The notes under the pieces: generated by a model
Databases searched by the model: none
Told to the model about the DNA's origin: nothing
What the model saw: only the letters and a program-made list of their open reading frames with translations
Made by a program: the position numbers and the translations under genes
Origin: Uliginosibacterium gangwonense DSM 18521
Lineage (GTDB): Bacteria; Pseudomonadota; Gammaproteobacteria; Burkholderiales; Rhodocyclaceae
Direction of reading: 5' to 3'
Length of the DNA: 64,000 nucleotides
Assembly: GCF_000373965.1 (NCBI RefSeq)
Contig: NZ_KB892839.1
Span: forward strand, 57,721-121,720
Part shown: positions 1 to 9,463 of the stretch, piece after piece
Position numbering within the stretch: the first letter of the stretch is position 1
Layout: each line of letters opens with the position of its first letter

Positions 1-612
1 AGGCGCGTTCTTGTCGGTGACAACCTTGGTCGCAAGGCTGAGCAATTCCTTGCTGTCTTTTGTGTCAAGCGCGTCCGGCGTTGATTTGCTTGGGACCAGA
101 GGATCGGTGGGCAAGGTGGCGGAAGTTGATGCCGCCTGCTCCTTATTGTTTGCCGCAGGCACGGCAATGTTTGCCGTGGGCGCCTGGGTAAATGCCACGG
201 CCTGCTGGGCTGCCAAGGCCAGAGTCGTATCGTCTGGCGTGGTGTCATCAGGGGCGGTGCTGTTTTGTGCCGTCGGTGTAACAGTGGTTTGGCTCAGCAT
301 GGATTGAAGGGCGCTCAGTGCCAGTGTGGCAGGCGAAACAGGGGCTTGGCGTGCGGGGTCGGCAGCTTCCGGCTCCGAAGCGTCCGCCGCTGTGGCGGCG
401 GGTTGATTGGCCTCTGCTGCCTTGTTTGCCGGGTTATTGCCTGAGCTGGCTGTGTTCTCTATGCGGCTATTGGCTGACTTCAAGGCCTGTGAGAATGAGG
501 ATGGGCCTTGGTCCGGTGCGCCTTGTGTGGTGGCGGGTGCGGCTGTATTTTGCGGCACGCGGGCGGCAGGGGGCGCTTGTAGCGGGATGTTCAGGGTGCT
601 TTGCTCATTCAT
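1..612 (-). CDS. fliK: Flagellar hook-length control protein FliK, N-terminal part (runs off the left edge)
   Basis: The reverse strand is open for 204 codons from an ATG at 612 to the first base of the window. The product is rich in Ala, Pro, Thr and Gln with almost no hydrophobic core, as expected for the disordered N-terminal half of FliK, the secreted ruler that measures hook length and switches export specificity. The conserved C-terminal domain lies outside the window. I chose ATG 612 over the in-frame ATG at 618 because an AAGGA sits six bases before 612 but abuts 618. The gene follows fliJ on the same strand, as in the usual fliE/F-G-H-I-J-K order. The identification rests on position and composition, since the signature domain is not visible. 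Confidence 0.75.
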   Translation of the reverse strand, partial: MNEQSTLNIPLQAPPAARVPQNTAAPATTQGAPDQGPSSFSQALKSANSRIENTASSGNNPANKAAEANQPAATAADASEPEAADPARQAPVSPATLALSALQSMLSQTTVTPTAQNSTAPDDTTPDDTTLALAAQQAVAFTQAPTANIAVPAANNKEQAASTSATLPTDPLVPSKSTPDALDTKDSKELLSLATKVVTDKNAP

Positions 613-679
613 GGCCATTCCTTAATGCCCGACAGGGTTTTCTGTCCATCATTCAGCAAGCACTGTGCCAAGCCAGATC

Positions 680-1126
680 TTACTCATCCGGCTGAGCCTG
701 ATGATGCTTGGCGGCATGCTCATCGCTCAGGCGTTGCTCCTGCTTGGCTTCACGTTGGAGTTCCTGGAGATGCTGGCGATGGGACAGCGTGTCGAAGGCC
801 TTGGCCCGGTTACGCTCGTGCGTCCAATGTTTTTGCCCGGTAGCCGTTGCGTGTTTGGAGTGGTCAACGATGCGCTCCTGCTGGGTGATGGCCTCATCCA
901 GTTGCAGCAGGAAGGACGAGTAATTGCGCCAGGCATTGGGGTCGATCCCCCCCTTGGCGGTGGAGAGGAAACGGGCCCGGTATTCCTCACGATACTGGCG
1001 GAGCATTTGCAGCTTGTCTTCGCAAGCCCGTTCACTGGCAATGAGTTCGCCCAACTTGCGAGTGGCATCATCCACGCGAGTCTTGGCCAGATCCTGAAGC
1101 GTTTGCAGTGGGGTTTTGTGTGGCAT
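680..1126 (-). CDS. fliJ: Flagellar export chaperone FliJ
   Basis: The 148-residue protein is highly charged and almost entirely helical, with the long coiled-coil heptads typical of FliJ, the soluble stalk protein that links the FliI ATPase to the FlhA export gate and escorts export chaperones. Its length matches the family (about 145-150). It lies directly downstream of fliI in the same operon, 27 bases after the fliI stop, and ahead of fliK. The Shine-Dalgarno before ATG 1126 is weak, which suggests translational coupling to fliI. The call is based on coiled-coil character and gene order, because FliJ has little sequence conservation. Confidence 0.85.
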   Translation of the reverse strand: MPHKTPLQTLQDLAKTRVDDATRKLGELIASERACEDKLQMLRQYREEYRARFLSTAKGGIDPNAWRNYSSFLLQLDEAITQQERIVDHSKHATATGQKHWTHERNRAKAFDTLSHRQHLQELQREAKQEQRLSDEHAAKHHQAQPDE

Positions 1127-1153
1127 TGTCTTATTACTTTAGACCTTGTACGG

Positions 1154-2560
1154 CTAAAAGATGCTGGTACCAAACAGTTGTTGCAATTGATTTAGACTGT
1201 CTTCGTGGTCAGCGCGCTCTTCAATGGCTTGCTGCAGGAATTTCTCCAGCATCGGGTACATGCGCACGGATTCATCAAGCAAAGGATCGCCGCCCGGTTG
1301 ATAGGCGCCTACTGCAATCAGGTCCCGAGAACGCTGATAGCGTGAGAAGAGCTGTTTGAATTTGCGGACCAGTTCGAAATGGCTGGGGCGGATCAAACCG
1401 TGCATGGCACGCGAGATGGATTGTTCGATGTCGATGGCAGGGTAGTGTCCTTGGTCCGCCAGTGTGCGGGAGAGCACGAAGTGGCCGTCCAGAATGGCCC
1501 GGGCCGAATCGGCAATCGGGTCTTGCTGGTCGTCTCCTTCGGTCAGCACCGTGTAGAAGGCAGTGATGGAGCCGCCATCTTCCGGGCCATTCCCTGCACG
1601 TTCCACCAATACCGGCATGCGGGCAAACACCGATGGCGGGTAGCCACGGGTGACGGGGGGTTCGCCAATGGCCAATGCGATTTCACGTTGGGCCATGGCG
1701 TAGCGGGTGAGGGAATCCATGATCAGCAACACCTGCTTGCCCTGATCGCGGAAGTACTCGGCAATCGAGGTGGCGTAGGACGCTGCCTGCAAGCGCATCA
1801 GTGGGCTGGTGTCGGCGGGGGCAGCCACCACCACAGAGCGCGCCAGCCCATAGCTGCCGAGGTTCTGCTCAATGAATTCCTTGACTTCACGGCCCCGCTC
1901 ACCGATCAGCCCGACCACCACGACTTCTGCCGAAGTGTAGCGGGCCATCATCCCGATCAGCACAGATTTACCCACCCCCGAACCTGCAAACAGACCAACG
2001 CGCTGCCCGCGTCCGACGGTGAGCAGTGCATTGATGGCGCGAATCCCTACGTCCAACGTATGGGTGATCGGCGCACGCGCCAGTGGGTTGATCGGGCGAC
2101 TCTGTAGAGAGCGGGTATGAGTGGTATTGAGGTTGCCCAAGGCATCAAGGGGACGCCCGGCGCCATCGACAACCCGCCCGAGCAATTCGTCGCCCACTGG
2201 CAAGTGTTTGGCGCGGTCAGAGGCACGCCGCCGGGGTTCAATCCGCTCGCTGGTGTTCGGCATAGGCTGTGCAGGTTCGTTGGGGAGAACCTGTGCGCCG
2301 GGGGCCAGCCCGAAGACATCGTCAGTGGGCATCATGAAGAGTTTCTCGCCAGAGAAACCCACCACTTCGGCTTCCACTGCGCCGCCACCGGGAACCAAGA
2401 CCCGGCAGCCCGACCCCAGCGGGAGTTTCAGCCCCGCTGCTTCCATGACAAGGCCGTTGATACGGGTGAGCCGCCCCATGACCTGATAAGGCGTACTGGA
2501 GTGGACCACCTTCTGGCAGTCTTCCAGATAGCTACGCCAGGTTGGGCCAAAGTGCGGCAT
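1154..2560 (-). CDS. fliI: Flagellum-specific export ATPase FliI
   Basis: The 468-residue ATPase resembles the F1 beta subunit and energises flagellar type III export at the membrane, together with FliH and FliJ. A Walker A motif (AGSGVGKS) is at residues 192-199, a Walker B ending LLIMD near 277-282, followed by the [11 protein letters not shown] signature. The ERGREVKEF motif near 221 is also typical of FliI/HrcN. GGGAG lies about seven bases before ATG 2560. A paralogue serving the Hrp injectisome (hrcN) is encoded at 47503, so the window holds both members of this ATPase family. Confidence 0.97.
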   Translation of the reverse strand: MPHFGPTWRSYLEDCQKVVHSSTPYQVMGRLTRINGLVMEAAGLKLPLGSGCRVLVPGGGAVEAEVVGFSGEKLFMMPTDDVFGLAPGAQVLPNEPAQPMPNTSERIEPRRRASDRAKHLPVGDELLGRVVDGAGRPLDALGNLNTTHTRSLQSRPINPLARAPITHTLDVGIRAINALLTVGRGQRVGLFAGSGVGKSVLIGMMARYTSAEVVVVGLIGERGREVKEFIEQNLGSYGLARSVVVAAPADTSPLMRLQAASYATSIAEYFRDQGKQVLLIMDSLTRYAMAQREIALAIGEPPVTRGYPPSVFARMPVLVERAGNGPEDGGSITAFYTVLTEGDDQQDPIADSARAILDGHFVLSRTLADQGHYPAIDIEQSISRAMHGLIRPSHFELVRKFKQLFSRYQRSRDLIAVGAYQPGGDPLLDESVRMYPMLEKFLQQAIEERADHEDSLNQLQQLFGTSIF

Positions 2561-2577
2561 CTGTGTCTCCCTTTGGC

Positions 2578-3252
2578 CTATTCATCCAGGTATTTTGCGG
2601 CGGGTTTGGCGAGGTTTTCCACCACACGCCGCCAGCGGGTGTGAATCTGGGCGTCAATCATGGCACCTGCTGATTCGATCAGACATCCTCCTGGGGCAAC
2701 GCTACTGTCTTCGGCAATCCGATGATGGATGTTGTCGTAATGTTCGCCCAGATAACGGCGGAGCATGTCTGCGTCGGCCGGATTGACGTGAATGCTGGCC
2801 GATTGCTGGGGCAGTTGAAGCAGTGCTTCGCGCACGACCGCTAATACAGCCTCCGGCTGGGTTTGCAGGGTGTCGCGCACCACTTGGCGAGCGATCTCGA
2901 TAGCCAGCGCCTGGATTTCTTCAGCCACCTGCTGGTCGAAGTTGCTCATGGCCTTGTCCAGCTCTTCTACCATCTGATGCAATTCGGCTGCTTCAATGCG
3001 GCCCCGGGCGCTGCCTTCTTCATATCCGGCGGCATAGCCTTCGCGGCGGGCATCTTCCTGGAAGCGTTCGAGGTCTTCCAAGGTGGGTAGCTGCACGCCT
3101 GGGGCGATTTCCAGCGGCCCTTCCGGCTCGACAGCTTCCGCGCCAGTGGGCTGTTCGGCCTCAGTAGGCGGAGGCGGTGCAGCATCGAACTGGTCGAATT
3201 CCAGGCGCTGATAGGCGTTGGAGGCTTGGTTGCGGGAGATGACCTGATTCAT
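2578..3252 (-). CDS. fliH: Flagellar export regulator / stator FliH
   Basis: The 224-residue protein has a Pro/Glu-rich N-terminal tail (residues 20-55), a Gly-spaced helix with the GxxxG-like run [12 protein letters not shown] near residues 73-84, and a C-terminal alpha/beta domain with the pattern [12 protein letters not shown]. These are hallmarks of FliH, which holds FliI at the C ring and restrains its ATPase. It is preceded by fliG (12 intervening bases) and followed by fliI (17 bases), so it is the third gene of a fliF-G-H-I-J-K operon. No strong ribosome-binding site is visible before ATG 3252. Confidence 0.93.
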   Translation of the reverse strand: MNQVISRNQASNAYQRLEFDQFDAAPPPPTEAEQPTGAEAVEPEGPLEIAPGVQLPTLEDLERFQEDARREGYAAGYEEGSARGRIEAAELHQMVEELDKAMSNFDQQVAEEIQALAIEIARQVVRDTLQTQPEAVLAVVREALLQLPQQSASIHVNPADADMLRRYLGEHYDNIHHRIAEDSSVAPGGCLIESAGAMIDAQIHTRWRRVVENLAKPAAKYLDE

Positions 3253-3264
3253 GATCGGTTACGC

Positions 3265-4272
3265 CTAAACGAATGCATCTTCGCCGCCCTTGCCGCCGAG
3301 CATGATCTGCCCTTCTTCCGATAGGCGACGGGCAATCTTGAGGATTTCCTTCTGCGAAGCCTCTACTTCCGACAGGCGCACAGGGCCTTTCGATTCCAAA
3401 TCTTCCTTGAGCATTTCCGCCGCACGGGATGACATGTTCTTGAAGACTTTCTCGCGCATTTCCGGGGCGGCACCTTTCAACGCAATGACCAGTTGGTCGC
3501 TTTGCACCTCGCGCAAAATGACCTGGATGCCCCGGTCATCAACATCCAGCAGGTTCTCGAAGACGAACATTTCATCGAGGATGCGTTGGGCCAGATCGGG
3601 GTCGTATTCGCGCACGTTGTCCAGAATGGCTGTTTCGGCTGCCGAACCGACAAAGTTGAGGATTTCCGCCGCGTGGCGCGTGCCGCCCATGGCGGTCTTC
3701 TTGGTTTGGGCCGAGCCAGACAACACCCGTGTCAGCGCCTCATTCAATTCCTTCAATGCGGTGGGCTGCACACCGTCCAGCGTGGCAATACGTAACAGAA
3801 CGTCGTTGCGTTGGCGCTCAGTGAAATGGCGCAGGATTTCACCCGCGTGGTCAAACTCAAGGTGCACGAGAATGGTGGCGATGATCTGCGGGTGCTCGTT
3901 CTTGATGAGATCGGCGGCCGTAGCCGCATCCAGCCACTTGAGCGACTCTATCCCTGCAGTGTCGGAGCCCTGCAGCACGCGGGAGATCAGGTTGGCTGCG
4001 CGCTCGTCCCCCAAAGCCTTGGTCAGCATGATGCGGATGGACTCTTCATCCGGCTCGATGTGTGAGCCACGAGCAGCATGCATCTGCAATTCTTCAAGCA
4101 TTTTCTCGACGCGGTCGCGCGGCTGTGGTGTCATGCGCGCCATCGCCGTTCCCAGCTTTTGGACCTCGCGCGGCGACAGATGCTTGAGCACCTCAGCGGA
4201 TTCATTCGCGCCCAATGTAAGTAGGAGCAGGGCGCTCTTTTCCAGTCCTTCGTTAACGTCCTTCTGGGCCAC
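3265..4272 (-). CDS. fliG: Flagellar motor switch protein FliG
   Basis: FliG is the rotor protein that couples stator torque to the MS ring and sets rotation direction. The EHPQ surface motif is near residues 126-129, followed by the FliG middle-domain text IIATILVHL and a C-terminal domain ending in a charged helix that includes SRAAEMLKEDLE. The reading frame is open from a TTG at 4284, but I prefer the GTG at 4272 because GGAGG (4282-4278) is five bases upstream of it. That gives 335 residues, near the family norm. The start lies inside the end of fliF (20-base overlap), which implies translational coupling. Confidence 0.95.
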   Translation of the reverse strand: MAQKDVNEGLEKSALLLLTLGANESAEVLKHLSPREVQKLGTAMARMTPQPRDRVEKMLEELQMHAARGSHIEPDEESIRIMLTKALGDERAANLISRVLQGSDTAGIESLKWLDAATAADLIKNEHPQIIATILVHLEFDHAGEILRHFTERQRNDVLLRIATLDGVQPTALKELNEALTRVLSGSAQTKKTAMGGTRHAAEILNFVGSAAETAILDNVREYDPDLAQRILDEMFVFENLLDVDDRGIQVILREVQSDQLVIALKGAAPEMREKVFKNMSSRAAEMLKEDLESKGPVRLSEVEASQKEILKIARRLSEEGQIMLGGKGGEDAFV

Positions 4273-5968
4273 CGCTGCCTCCAATCCATTCTTTGATCAG
4301 TTGTGCCACCATCCTTGGATCTTTTGCCGCCACCTCTCGAGCGCGAGCGAGTTTCTTCTCGTAGCTCATCTTCGCAAGTTCGAGTTCGAGCAACTCTGGT
4401 GACATTTCCTCTTCTTCCATCCTTTCCAGGCGTTCTTCCATGGTGGCAGAAGCCAATTCTGCGGCTTCCTCTTCTGCCTTGGCCGCTTCTTCTGCCGTTT
4501 TGGACGGCGCTACTGCACGCAGCAGCGGCTTGATGACACCAAAGATCAGGAAGGCCACCGCAGCGATCACAGCTAGCCAACGGGCGATTTCCTTGAGCAT
4601 CGCCAGATTGTCCGGGTCCTTGAGGAAGGGCAGCGGCGGGACTTCTTCCTTCACGCCTTCAGTGAAAGCTGTGTTGGTGACGTTGAGCGTGTCCCCCCGC
4701 TTCTCATCATAACCAACTGCTTCACGCACCAGATCATTGATCTTTTTGAGTTCTGCGTCGGTGAGCGGAACCGGCTTCAACTGGCCTTTTGCGTCTTTCT
4801 CTGCACGGTTGTTGACCACGAGTGCAACCGAGAGGCGCTTGACCTGCCCCAGTGAGCGTTTGACGTGCTGGATGGTCTTGTCGAGTTCGTAATTGGTGGT
4901 TGAGTTCCGGGCAGAATTCAGTGGCGTAGCTGTCGTGGTAGCGGATTGTGTGGTGCCCGGCACGGCAGGTGTGGTGACGGGCGCTGTTGCCGGTACGGGC
5001 GGCTGATTGGACAGTGCCCCCGGCACACCTTGCGGGCCGGGTTGGTTGGTTTGATTGTCGCTGAGTTGCTGGCTGCGGATGGCTGTATTGGGCGGTGGAT
5101 TGGGCTTATAGGTTTCCGAAGTCTGCTCGGTGGCGTCAAAGTCAATATCGGCGGCGACCTGGGCGCGGAAGTTGCCGATGCCTACGACGGGTTCAAGAAT
5201 GGTCTGGATGCGTTGGATATAGCTATCTTCCACATTGCGGATGTATTCAAGCTGGGTATCATCCAGCGCGGGGCCATCTTGTGAGCGTTGGCGGGCAAGG
5301 AGATTGCCGTTCTGGTCAATCAGGCTGACTTGGTTGGCAGCCAGTTCCGGCACACTGGAGGAAACCAGATGCACGATCCCGGCAATCTGTGCTTGATCCA
5401 GCTTGCGCCCTGGGCGAAGGTTGACGACAACTGATGCGGTGGGTTTTTGCTCATTGCGCAGAAAGGCGGTCTGCTTGGGGATTGCCAGATGGACCCGTGC
5501 GCCTGCAACGGAGGAAATGGACAGGATGGTACGGGCCAGTTCGCCTTCCAGGGCGCGCTGGTAATTGATCTGCTCGTGAAATTGAGAGAGCCCCAGCTTG
5601 CTGGCGTCTAGCAACTCGAAACCCACCATGCCGCCCTTGGGAAGCCCTTGGGATGCGAGTGTCAGGCGCAATTCATTGGCCCGGTTGGCCGGTACCAGGA
5701 TGGTGCCCCCACCACTTTCAACCTTGTACGGGATGTTGCCTTGTTGCAGGGCGGTGACAATGGCACCGCCATCTTTCTCGTCGATATTGGAAAACAGCAC
5801 CGAATACTGTGGCTGCTGACTCCACAGCCATACCCCTACCACTAGGGCGATTGCCATGGCCAATACAACCGCACCCGCCATTTTTTGCTTGGGCGTGAGG
5901 CGATTGAAATTCTCCACTATCACCTGGATGGGAGAGGGGTTCGGTGCTGCAACTGCTTCTTCTGCCAT
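4253..5968 (-). CDS. fliF: Flagellar MS-ring protein FliF
   Basis: The 571-residue protein forms the membrane-embedded MS ring on which the rotor and export gate assemble. Two transmembrane segments frame the periplasmic ring-building domains, one near residues 31-49 (AGAVVLAMAIALVVGVWLW) and one near 470-490 before the cytoplasmic FliG-binding tail. The QGIPYKV-like ring motif (QGNIPYKV) and LPKGGMVGFE are typical of the YscJ/FliF ring domain. A Pro/Thr-rich insertion sits near residues 300-345. AAGGAG lies seven bases before ATG 5968. It is the first gene of the leftward flagellar operon, divergent from the sensor kinase at 6158. I saw no convincing sigma-54 or sigma-28 site in the intergenic region. 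Confidence 0.96.
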   Translation of the reverse strand: MAEEAVAAPNPSPIQVIVENFNRLTPKQKMAGAVVLAMAIALVVGVWLWSQQPQYSVLFSNIDEKDGGAIVTALQQGNIPYKVESGGGTILVPANRANELRLTLASQGLPKGGMVGFELLDASKLGLSQFHEQINYQRALEGELARTILSISSVAGARVHLAIPKQTAFLRNEQKPTASVVVNLRPGRKLDQAQIAGIVHLVSSSVPELAANQVSLIDQNGNLLARQRSQDGPALDDTQLEYIRNVEDSYIQRIQTILEPVVGIGNFRAQVAADIDFDATEQTSETYKPNPPPNTAIRSQQLSDNQTNQPGPQGVPGALSNQPPVPATAPVTTPAVPGTTQSATTTATPLNSARNSTTNYELDKTIQHVKRSLGQVKRLSVALVVNNRAEKDAKGQLKPVPLTDAELKKINDLVREAVGYDEKRGDTLNVTNTAFTEGVKEEVPPLPFLKDPDNLAMLKEIARWLAVIAAVAFLIFGVIKPLLRAVAPSKTAEEAAKAEEEAAELASATMEERLERMEEEEMSPELLELELAKMSYEKKLARAREVAAKDPRMVAQLIKEWIGGSGGPEGR

Positions 5969-6157
5969 GGTCGGACTCCTTGGGGGGATGAAGCATTAGC
6001 TCCCCCATTTCTCATGTCAGCATTGTGCGCGGGTTTCTGCAAGCTAAAGTAGAGAATAAGCGGCAGTTTTTGCCGGTTAATCCGGTGCTTGCCGCCTGTT
6101 GTTTGCCGCTATATTGGCAAGCATCCCGATTCAGGTTGGCTTTTGCCGAGGATTGCC

Positions 6158-7267
6158 ATGAACCAAGCGCCGCCGATGGATGCAGCAAGTCTCGCCCAGG
6201 CTTTTGAAGCCTTTGCGCGTGCATCGGATGAACTCACCCAGGCTTACAACGGCTTGCAAAGTCAGGTCAGCACCTTGACCGAACGCTTGAGCCTGCTGCT
6301 TGCAGCCTTGCCTGCCGGGGTTGTTGTGCTGGATGGTTTGGGGCGGGTTGAGCAGATCAACACTGCCGCTGGCAGCATGCTGGGGGATGTGACGGGGCGG
6401 GAGTGGCGCACAGTCGCCCAGGTTCTTGAGCCGACCGAAACCCCCGGCGAATTTGCCTTGGCCCGTGCAGAGGGCGTGTTGCGGGTTTCCATCTCGGAAA
6501 CAGCCGTGGAAACCGGGGGTGGGCGCATCGTCTTGTTGCACGATGTGACCGAGGCTTGGCGGATGCGGATGGAAAAGGCACGCAATGAACGCTTGGCCTC
6601 GATGGGGGAAATGGTGGCCGGACTGGCTCATCAGCTACGCACTCCACTGGCGGCAGCCTTGCTCTACACGGGGCATCTGGCCAACACCCAGTTGATGCCA
6701 CAGGATCGGGCCAAAGCGGCCGACCGTGCGCTGGAACGCCTGCGTCATCTGGAAAAACTGATTCAGGATATGCTCATCTTTGCCCGTGGCGAAGCCCTGG
6801 GGCGCGAGAGTTTTGGCGTGTGTGAGCTGGTGCGGGAGTTGAGCCATACCATTGAGCCGGTTGCCCAACGCCGGGGCGTGTTGTTTGAGTCGGACTGTCA
6901 GGCGGGTTTGTGCAGCCTGTTTGGCAATCGTAAGGAAATCAGTGGGGCACTGACCAATCTGCTGGAAAACGCGCTTCAGGCGGTGGGCGAGGGCGGCACG
7001 GTAAGGTTGCTGGCAACCCAGAGTGGAGACGAAGTGGTTTTCATGGTGAAAGACAATGGGCGCGGAATTCCGAAGGAATTGCAAGAACGCCTCTTTGAAC
7101 CCTTCTTCACTACCCGTGCTGATGGTACTGGCCTGGGCTTGGCGATCGCGCGTGGTGTGGCGCGTGCGCACGGGGGGGAAATCGCCTTGCAATCGGTGCT
7201 GGGCGAGGGAAGTGAGTTTTTGCTCAAACTGCCTCTGGTTGGTGTGCGTACCGCCGAGGCTGCCTGA
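6158..7267 (+). CDS. fleS: Flagellar sensor histidine kinase, FleS/FlrB type
   Basis: The 369-residue soluble kinase has no transmembrane segment. A PAS domain covers about residues 40-135. A HisKA domain follows with the phospho-accepting His at about 158 (GLAHQLRTP), then an HATPase domain with N (TNLLENALQ), G1 (DNGRGIP) and G2 (GTGLGLA) boxes. The reading frame extends upstream to 6089, but ATG 6158 has GAGGA five bases before it and starts a typical FleS N-terminus. It sits between fliF and fliE and is followed 49 bases later by its response regulator, so it is expected to phosphorylate it as a checkpoint in flagellar assembly. Confidence 0.9.
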   Translation: MNQAPPMDAASLAQAFEAFARASDELTQAYNGLQSQVSTLTERLSLLLAALPAGVVVLDGLGRVEQINTAAGSMLGDVTGREWRTVAQVLEPTETPGEFALARAEGVLRVSISETAVETGGGRIVLLHDVTEAWRMRMEKARNERLASMGEMVAGLAHQLRTPLAAALLYTGHLANTQLMPQDRAKAADRALERLRHLEKLIQDMLIFARGEALGRESFGVCELVRELSHTIEPVAQRRGVLFESDCQAGLCSLFGNRKEISGALTNLLENALQAVGEGGTVRLLATQSGDEVVFMVKDNGRGIPKELQERLFEPFFTTRADGTGLGLAIARGVARAHGGEIALQSVLGEGSEFLLKLPLVGVRTAEAA

Positions 7268-7316
7268 GGCGCAGCGAGTATTCAATGAACAAAAAAACGA
7301 AGTGGGAGCATAGGCC

Positions 7317-8708
7317 ATGATCGAGTTACTCAGCATTCTGGTGGTAGATGACGATGCCAGTCTGAGAGATGCCATCTGTATGATTCTGGAGGCAGCGGGG
7401 CATCGCGTCGAATTGGCGGCCAGTGGCCCGGAAGCCCTGACCTTGCTAGAAAAAGGGCGTTTCAATCTGGTGATCACCGATCTGCGCATGGACCCCATGG
7501 ATGGGTTGGAGTTGCTCTCGCGCATCCGTACCTCGCAAGCCAATCTGCCGGTGTTGCTGATGACGGCTTTTGGGGATGTCGACAAGGCGGTGGCGGCGAT
7601 GCGCGGCGGCGCCTGCGATTTCCTGATGAAACCGTTTGAGTCAGAAGTGCTACTGGAGAGCGTGCGCCGCTATGCCAGCGTGCTCCCGTCGCAAGAAGAC
7701 ATGGTGGCAGAAGACTCGCGTACCCGTAATGTATTGGCCATGGCGGCCAGGGTCGCAGAAACCGATGCCACGGTGTTGTTGACAGGGGAGTCGGGCACCG
7801 GCAAGGAAGTGTTTGCCCAATATATCCACCAGCATTCGCGCCGCAAAAATGGCCCCTTCGTGGCGATCAACTGTGCAGCGATTCCCGAAAATCTGCTCGA
7901 AGCCACGCTGTTTGGCTACGAAAAGGGCAGTTTTACAGGTGCCCAGACCTCTCAAGCCGGGAAATTTGAGCAGGCGCAGGGCGGCACGATCCTGCTCGAT
8001 GAAATCTCTGAAATGCCCATGGGCCTGCAAGCCAAGCTTCTGCGGGTACTGCAGGAGCGCGAAGTGGAACGCGTGGGGGGGAAAAAGCCGGTGCCCCTCG
8101 ATATCCGAGTGCTTTCAACCAGTAACCGTGACATGCTGCGGGAAGTGCAGGCAGGGCGTTTCCGTGAAGACCTGTACTACCGCCTGAACGTGTTCCCCTT
8201 AGGGATTCCCAGCCTGCGTGATCGGCCAGCAGACATCCTGCCCTTGGCGCATCACTTTATCGTCCGCCACGGCGAGCGCATAGGCAAGACGGCAAGAATT
8301 TCAAACGAAGCGGCGGCAATCCTTGCCGTATGGCGTTGGCCGGGTAATGTGCGCGAGCTGGAAAATACTGTGCAACGTGCGTTGATCCTGGCGGTGGGCG
8401 ACACCATTCTTGGCGCGGATGTGAAACTATGCCTGCCCGGCTGGGATCAGGCCGACATTGTGGTCAGTCCTCATCACGACGCGGCACCTGTCGTCGCTGA
8501 GTCGATGGCAATCGAGCCTGCCAAGGCAGGGCAAAGCACCCCCGAAGTGTTGCCAACCAATATGAAGGATCTGGAAAAGCAACACATCCTTGATGTACTC
8601 AAGGCCGTGGGGGGCTCGCGCAAGAAAGCGGTTGAAAAATTGGGCATTTCAGAACGGACGCTACGCTACAAGTTGCAGCAATACAGGGATGAAGGCTGGA
8701 TCGAGTAG
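7317..8708 (+). CDS. fleR: Sigma-54-dependent flagellar response regulator, FleR/FlrC type
   Basis: The 463-residue protein has the NtrC architecture: a receiver domain with acceptor Asp near residue 55, an AAA+ domain with Walker A GESGTGKE near 157-164, the sigma-54 contact loop GSFTGA near 204-209 and Walker B ILLDE, and a Fis-type helix-turn-helix at the C-terminus (SRKKAVEKLGISERTLRYKL). It activates sigma-54 RNA polymerase at flagellar class III promoters. A candidate sigma-54 promoter lies 117 bases downstream, in front of fliE. GGGAG upstream of ATG 7317 is about ten bases away, slightly long. Confidence 0.93.
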   Translation: MIELLSILVVDDDASLRDAICMILEAAGHRVELAASGPEALTLLEKGRFNLVITDLRMDPMDGLELLSRIRTSQANLPVLLMTAFGDVDKAVAAMRGGACDFLMKPFESEVLLESVRRYASVLPSQEDMVAEDSRTRNVLAMAARVAETDATVLLTGESGTGKEVFAQYIHQHSRRKNGPFVAINCAAIPENLLEATLFGYEKGSFTGAQTSQAGKFEQAQGGTILLDEISEMPMGLQAKLLRVLQEREVERVGGKKPVPLDIRVLSTSNRDMLREVQAGRFREDLYYRLNVFPLGIPSLRDRPADILPLAHHFIVRHGERIGKTARISNEAAAILAVWRWPGNVRELENTVQRALILAVGDTILGADVKLCLPGWDQADIVVSPHHDAAPVVAESMAIEPAKAGQSTPEVLPTNMKDLEKQHILDVLKAVGGSRKKAVEKLGISERTLRYKLQQYRDEGWIE

Positions 8709-8824
8709 GCAGATCACCCTCTGGGCCAATGGATTGGCCTTGTCTGGCACTCTCTGCTAAAGTAACTGGAGGAGTCATCCGTTACAGGTTTATAGCGCCC
8801 AAATTTTCACCAAAGCCGTGATTT

Positions 8825-8841
8825 GGGCATAAAACCTGCTT
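8825..8841 (+). promoter_or_regulatory. Candidate sigma-54 promoter for fliE
   Basis: GGGCAT at 8825-8830 and CTGC at 8836-8839 match the -24 (TGGCAY) and -12 (TTGC) elements. Exactly ten bases separate the invariant GG (8826-8827) and GC (8838-8839). It sits about 30 bases before the preferred fliE start and just after a sigma-54 activator gene. The first T of each element is substituted, so this is a good but imperfect match. Confidence 0.55.
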
Positions 8842-8869
8842 GTATTCGGATGTATAGATGGAGCCAGGA

Positions 8870-9187
8870 ATGGACACTCGCGGTATAGAACAGATGCTCG
8901 GTCAATTGCGTGCCACGGCGGATGCCGCAGGCAGCAAGAGCACGACTGCAAGTGCCGCAGGCGGGGCGGACTTCTCCTCTGCCCTGGCAAACGCCCTGCA
9001 GGAAGTTAGCCAGGCTCAGGAATCCGCCCAACAGATGTCGCAAGATTTTTCCTCCGGCAACTCAGACGTCAATCTGCAAGATGTCATGGTCAACCTGCAA
9101 AAAGCGAATCTGTCGTTCCAACAAATGGTTCAGGTTCGCAACAAGCTGGTCTCTGCCTACCAGGACATCATGAACATGCAGGTTTAA
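8870..9187 (+). CDS. fliE: Flagellar hook-basal body complex protein FliE
   Basis: FliE is a small protein (105 residues from the preferred start) that joins the MS ring to the proximal rod. The C-terminal segment is family-typical: QDVMVNLQKANLSFQQMVQV followed by RNKLVSAYQDIMNMQV. The frame also opens at ATG 8858, but GGAG (8860-8863) is placed six bases before ATG 8870, and the resulting MDTRGIEQML start resembles known FliE proteins. Unlike many genomes, where fliE heads the fliF operon, here it is a single gene downstream of fleR with its own candidate sigma-54 promoter. Confidence 0.92.
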   Translation: MDTRGIEQMLGQLRATADAAGSKSTTASAAGGADFSSALANALQEVSQAQESAQQMSQDFSSGNSDVNLQDVMVNLQKANLSFQQMVQVRNKLVSAYQDIMNMQV

Positions 9188-9438
9188 AGTGTAGAAGTTT
9201 CGACTTGGCCTGACGGTCTCCGCTTCTGACGGGGCTAGATTGTCGGATCAATTCAGGTTGCCGTTCTTTTCATACCTCCTCTCCCTCTCCTGAGACTTGC
9301 TCGTGGGCCGCTTGCTCGGTGGCATAGGCGATCACCACACGCTCAGTCGCTTCGTCGATTCGATTCTTCTGATTCGGTTCGCGCCGGTTGGCGTCAAACA
9401 AAGCATTCACACCACCTCCAGCCACTGCATTCTGATTA

Positions 9439-9463
9439 AAGCCCCCGGCTTTGTCGGGGGCTT
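9439..9463 (-). terminator. Rho-independent terminator of the TetR gene
   Basis: A nine-base perfect stem (AAGCCCCCG at 9439-9447 with CGGGGGCTT at 9455-9463) encloses a seven-base loop. On the reverse strand the right arm is followed by TTTAATC, a short T run. The TAA stop of the TetR gene overlaps the base of the stem. It may also stop transcripts coming from fliE. Confidence 0.75.

Noticed and set aside
5969..6157. Possible sigma-54 promoter for fliF on the reverse strand
   Set aside because: The only GG-N10-GC spacing found (in CGGCAAACAACAGGC) has a poor -12 element, so it was not listed.
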